Shown here one piece after another: positions 60,720-64,000 of a stretch of 64,000 nucleotides of DNA. The translations under genes and the position numbers were made by a program. The notes beneath the pieces were generated by a model, which ran no database searches, was not told the DNA's origin, and worked only from the letters and a program-made list of their open reading frames with translations. The stretch spans positions 35,783,056 through 35,847,055 of the forward strand of contig NC_135187.1 of the NCBI RefSeq assembly GCF_041146795.1, given 5' to 3'. Position 1 is the stretch's first letter, and each line of letters starts with the position of its first letter. Source of the DNA: Maylandia zebra. Lineage: Eukaryota; Chordata; Actinopteri; Cichliformes; Cichlidae.

Positions 60720-61665
60720 TGGTCTGAAAAAGTGATTGCCCCCTAAACACCCTTAGCAGCAACAACTGCAATCAAGTGTTTGTGTTAACTGGCAGTGAGT
60801 GTGTCCCAGCGCTGTGGAGGAATTTTGGCCCACTGATCTTTCCAGAAATGGTGTAATTCAGCCACACTGGACGGTTTCAAGCAGGAGCTGCACTTTTAAG
60901 GTCATGCCACAGCATCTCAGTCACGTTCATGTCAGGACTTTGACTGGGCCACTCCAAAGTCTTCATTTTGTTTTTCTTAAGCCACTCACAGGTGGACTTG
61001 CTGATGTGTGTTGGATCATTGTCCTGCTAAAGAACCCAACTGCACTTCAGCTTCAGGTCACAATAGATGGTCACCATATTTTACTGTTGGTATGATGCTC
61101 CATTTCGAAAATGTTGTCTTACTTTTACACCAGATGTAATGTGACATTTCCAAACAGTTCAACGTTCGTCTCATCAGTCCACAGAGTGTTTTCCCAAAAG
61201 TCTTGGAGATCATCACAATGTTTTCTGGCAAAACTGGGATCAGCCTTTATGTTCCTTTTGCTCAGCAGTGGTTCTCGTCTTGGAACTCACCATGCAGGCC
61301 ATTGTTGCCCAGCATCTTTCTTATGGTGGAGTCATGAACGCTGACCTTAACTGACACGACTGAGGCCTGCAGCTCCTTGGATGTTGATCTAGGATCTTTT
61401 GTGACCTCCTGGGGTAATTTTGGTCAGACACTCTTTGGAAAGTTCACTAGCTTCCATGTTTTCGATTTCATTTGTGGATAATGGCTCACGAGAGCCTTTG
61501 AGTTTGGATTTTTTCCCCTAATAGACTAATAAATACCCTCATTTTGAAACTGCATTTTGTGTTTACTTCTTATCTTTGCCTAATATTTAGGTTTATTTGA
61601 TGACCCTGAAACATTTACGTGTGACAAACATACACAAAAAAACACTTTTCACACCACTGTATATA
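60720..61665 (-). mobile_element. Tc1-like transposon, degenerate copy (best of the family here)
   Basis: It begins near tgattgccccctaaacaccc and shows many landmarks of a common fish Tc1 family: ggaattttggcccactgatc, ggtcatgccacagcatctca, gactgggccactccaaagtc, gatcattgtcctgct and catcagtccacagagtgttt. The minus strand carries the broken transposase. The related copies at 29120, 31470 and 34735 are more eroded. Confidence 0.7.
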
Positions 61666-64000
61666 GTACTGGGTGGACCACGTTCATTTTTTCAGGTTAC
61701 TTTGAAACTCAACCGTACTGGTTAGAGTTAATCATCAGAACACCCATTTTGTATTTGTAAATTAAAATTTATAAACTTAAAATTTATTTTTCCCCAAACA
61801 TTGTATCAGAACATTGAAAAATCAAAATTATTACTAGCTATGAAGTAATGTGAGGGATGACTCTGTTTTATAGAAATCTTCTAACATTAATGGAACTTTT
61901 AGCCTTAAAAGTTCTGAGCATTTCATTTCTTCTTTCTACCCTCGCACTGCATCTGCACAGCATTTATGACTTACTGGTACCAAGCAAAGCTGAGATCAGT
62001 TTTTCTAGGAGATCGTCATGTATTATGGTTGACTCAGCATAGTAAACACACAGCAAACTTAGGCCAAATTTAAAGTTTCTTTTAACAAACTGGCAGACAG
62101 CTGAGAAAATAAGACTCTTTATAGACACACTTTAGACTGTTTGAAATTCAATGTGCCAACACTGCATGAAGGAGGGGCCTTTACAGCCCAATAAATATTG
62201 AACTGTTTACTTTTCAAATGACTTCCCAGATCAACAGTCAGCTTAATAAAATGCTATACATTTCTAACAGGCACTTTTACTCTGAAGATGAGCTGCTTTG
62301 CATTGCATTTTGCAACACAGGTGAGACACTCAACATTACAGCTGCTGGCTGCTTCCTGTCAGCTGATCCTCAATGAAACCAGGGATGCACAAGCATCATA
62401 AGTAATGCCGTCAGTCAGGAGTCAGAATTGAGTTACAACATGTCACATGACATGGCACAATTCAGCCATGATCAGACCGCCACGTTGATTCAGTTATACA
62501 GGATTCATGTCAGACAGAGAAAAAGAGCAGAGTTCTTCTCCTTTAAAGATGGGGACCGATTCTCATCGCCAACAGTCATTTGACAACTGTGGGTAACGTG
62601 GAGAAGAGATGTGTGTGCAACACCTGGTATCTGCTCAAATGGAGCAGTTTCCAGACATTTCTGCAACAACTAGTGATGTTTTCAAAGAATCAACATAAAC
62701 TGTGACTGTTATAGCAAAGATTTTCTACACGCTGTCAATACATACCAACACAAAAGGAAGAAAAGCTGCACTGAAGCTACCGTCTCAGCCATTTGTACTT
62801 GTGCTACTATAAATAAACATCACAGCTGTTTCTTCAGCACTCTCATGCTCAGTGTGCCAATTCCATCTATCCATCCACGACTACACACCAGTAGTTCCAG
62901 TTTTCAACCTCCTTTACTGGCAGTGGTCTAAATGTGGCCCTTCAAAGGATTAAGGGTAGCTGAGGTCCTTATAAGCATCCCCAGCAGGTCTTCTAGAGAA
63001 CTCCACCTGCCTGGTTGAGGAGGAAACACACCACCAGCCCATCCACATTTTTACATCGACTTCACTCCTTTTATTTAAAAAAAGACAACAACAAAACAAA
63101 ACAAAGAAAAGAAAAGAAAAGGAAAAAATAAACTTTAGTCCTTCATAATTCTATGTGTGATTGCCAATTTGAAGCTAGACTCCACAAACAGCCAGATGCA
63201 TTAGAGACAGCGCTCTGAAAGCTACTGGCTACGGCTAAACAGTCTTTGTAGGACGATGACAATAACAACAGCCATCTGCATCAACTGAAGACTAAAAATA
63301 AACATTGAATAATGTGCAAATCTGGTTCCACACTTTTGGACTCTACTGATCACATGCATATATGACACTGCAGTCTTACAGTCTTCATGCAATAGTTCCC
63401 TAAAACTCCATGCCTGTAGTCAGTCTGTCCTCAGACCACCAAGAATAAAAGCTGTTTTGAGCTCCTCTGTTATTTACAGTGCGGTTGCCACAACAGGTTG
63501 CTCAGATTGTTTTGATTTGTTACACCGGATGTCCTTCCTGATGATTCGTGTTTACTCCTGGGAATTACATTTTGCTCAGTTGTAAACTTCTACATTATGC
63601 AGCTACAACCAAAGCACCAAGAATAAAAAACAACACCAGCAAAAACCCAAATGACTAAATGAATGGAAATATTTCAATAGCACCAAAGAGCAAAAACAAC
63701 TAAATATAACACAATGACTCACGAGGCCTCTCTGAGTCACTGTTAGTGAATTAGTATTTAACAGCTGATCAAAATATTGATTTCTTTTGTTCTAGAAACA
63801 TCGCAGCAGGAAGTCCATGTTTAAAAGAATCAGCACCTCAAAGTCGTACGAACGGTCAGAATCTTTAACACAGGTCGAGGATCGGCCGCAGTCTTTCGTG
63901 CTCGCTTATCAACCAGAGATCTAGACAGAGTTGCTCATTAGCTTTAGATGTTCTCAGACCATCACTGAAAAACACAAGTTTAGTTACATGTTGTTTATTG
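61666..64000. other. Unassigned sequence at the right edge, probably eepd1 intron
   Basis: No exon of eepd1 or any other gene could be recognised. It has A-rich (aaaag)n sequence near 63070-63130 and a short dispersed motif gttacaccggatgtccttcc near 63520. If eepd1 continues leftward-transcribed from beyond 64000, this is its intron. Confidence 0.45.

Overview
The window is nuclear DNA of a teleost fish, probably a percomorph. The evidence is intron-split vertebrate genes with short introns, abundant Tc1/mariner, hAT, LINE and SINE relics of the kinds common in fish, and a large autonomous Helitron. No bacterial operons, CRISPR arrays, rRNA genes or free-standing tRNA genes are visible.

Layout. 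(1) 1-12.65 kb: an autonomous Helitron (Helentron-like). Its coding exons (1199-1330, 2233-2313, 3725-10894) give a protein of about 2,460 residues: C76-like cysteine protease, a basic 18-residue tandem repeat, a zinc-binding/DUF6570-like region, a HUH Rep nuclease, a PIF1 helicase and a C-terminal endonuclease/exonuclease/phosphatase (EEP) domain. Its 5' 1.57 kb is duplicated almost perfectly downstream of the gene (11059-12629), flanked by a 20-bp direct repeat. (2) 12.7-14.2 kb: a decayed hAT transposase that carries a second small patch copied from the Helitron, again flanked by a short direct repeat, followed by a dispersed LINE/SINE-type tail. (3) 14.63-19.29 kb: a non-autonomous Helentron-like element with asymmetric terminal inverted repeats and a large internal minisatellite. 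(4) 19.6-21.9 kb: a hAT-like element containing a nested mariner (ISRm11-like) element. (5) 21.94-23.57 kb, plus strand: the last four exons of a gelsolin-family gene, best read as scinderin. (6) 26.88-27.48 kb, plus strand: arl4a, intronless in its coding part, with a non-coding exon near 25.7 kb. (7) 27.5-36.2 kb: an intergenic region with Tc1-like relics and two striking hairpins. (8) 36.22-45.02 kb, minus strand: a complete anillin gene with 23 coding exons whose phases all agree (1,098 residues), and a promoter with CHR and CCAAT elements typical of G2/M genes. (9) 49.23-60.52 kb, minus strand: the six 3'-most coding exons of eepd1. Its intron near 53.6-60.4 kb holds a tRNA-derived SINE, a Tc1-like element interrupted by a LINE, and a second Tc1-like element. 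The 5' part of eepd1 lies beyond the right edge.

Gene context. scin-arl4a and eepd1-anln are each neighbours in the same order and orientation on human chromosome 7p, in two separate blocks (from memory of the human map). The window therefore appears to join two conserved blocks, with arl4a and anln tail to tail. The host genes act on actin and the cell cortex (scinderin severs and caps filaments, Arl4a is a cortical small GTPase, anillin organises the cytokinetic ring) or on DNA repair (EEPD1). I see no evidence that they form an operon-like unit.

The most unusual feature is the pair of templated insertions at the right edge of the Helitron. Two pieces of the same Helitron (1.57 kb and about 55 bp) have been copied into nearby sites about 2 kb apart, each flanked by a 20-23 bp direct repeat. 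This fits repair of staggered breaks, and is not a known target-site rule of Helitrons.
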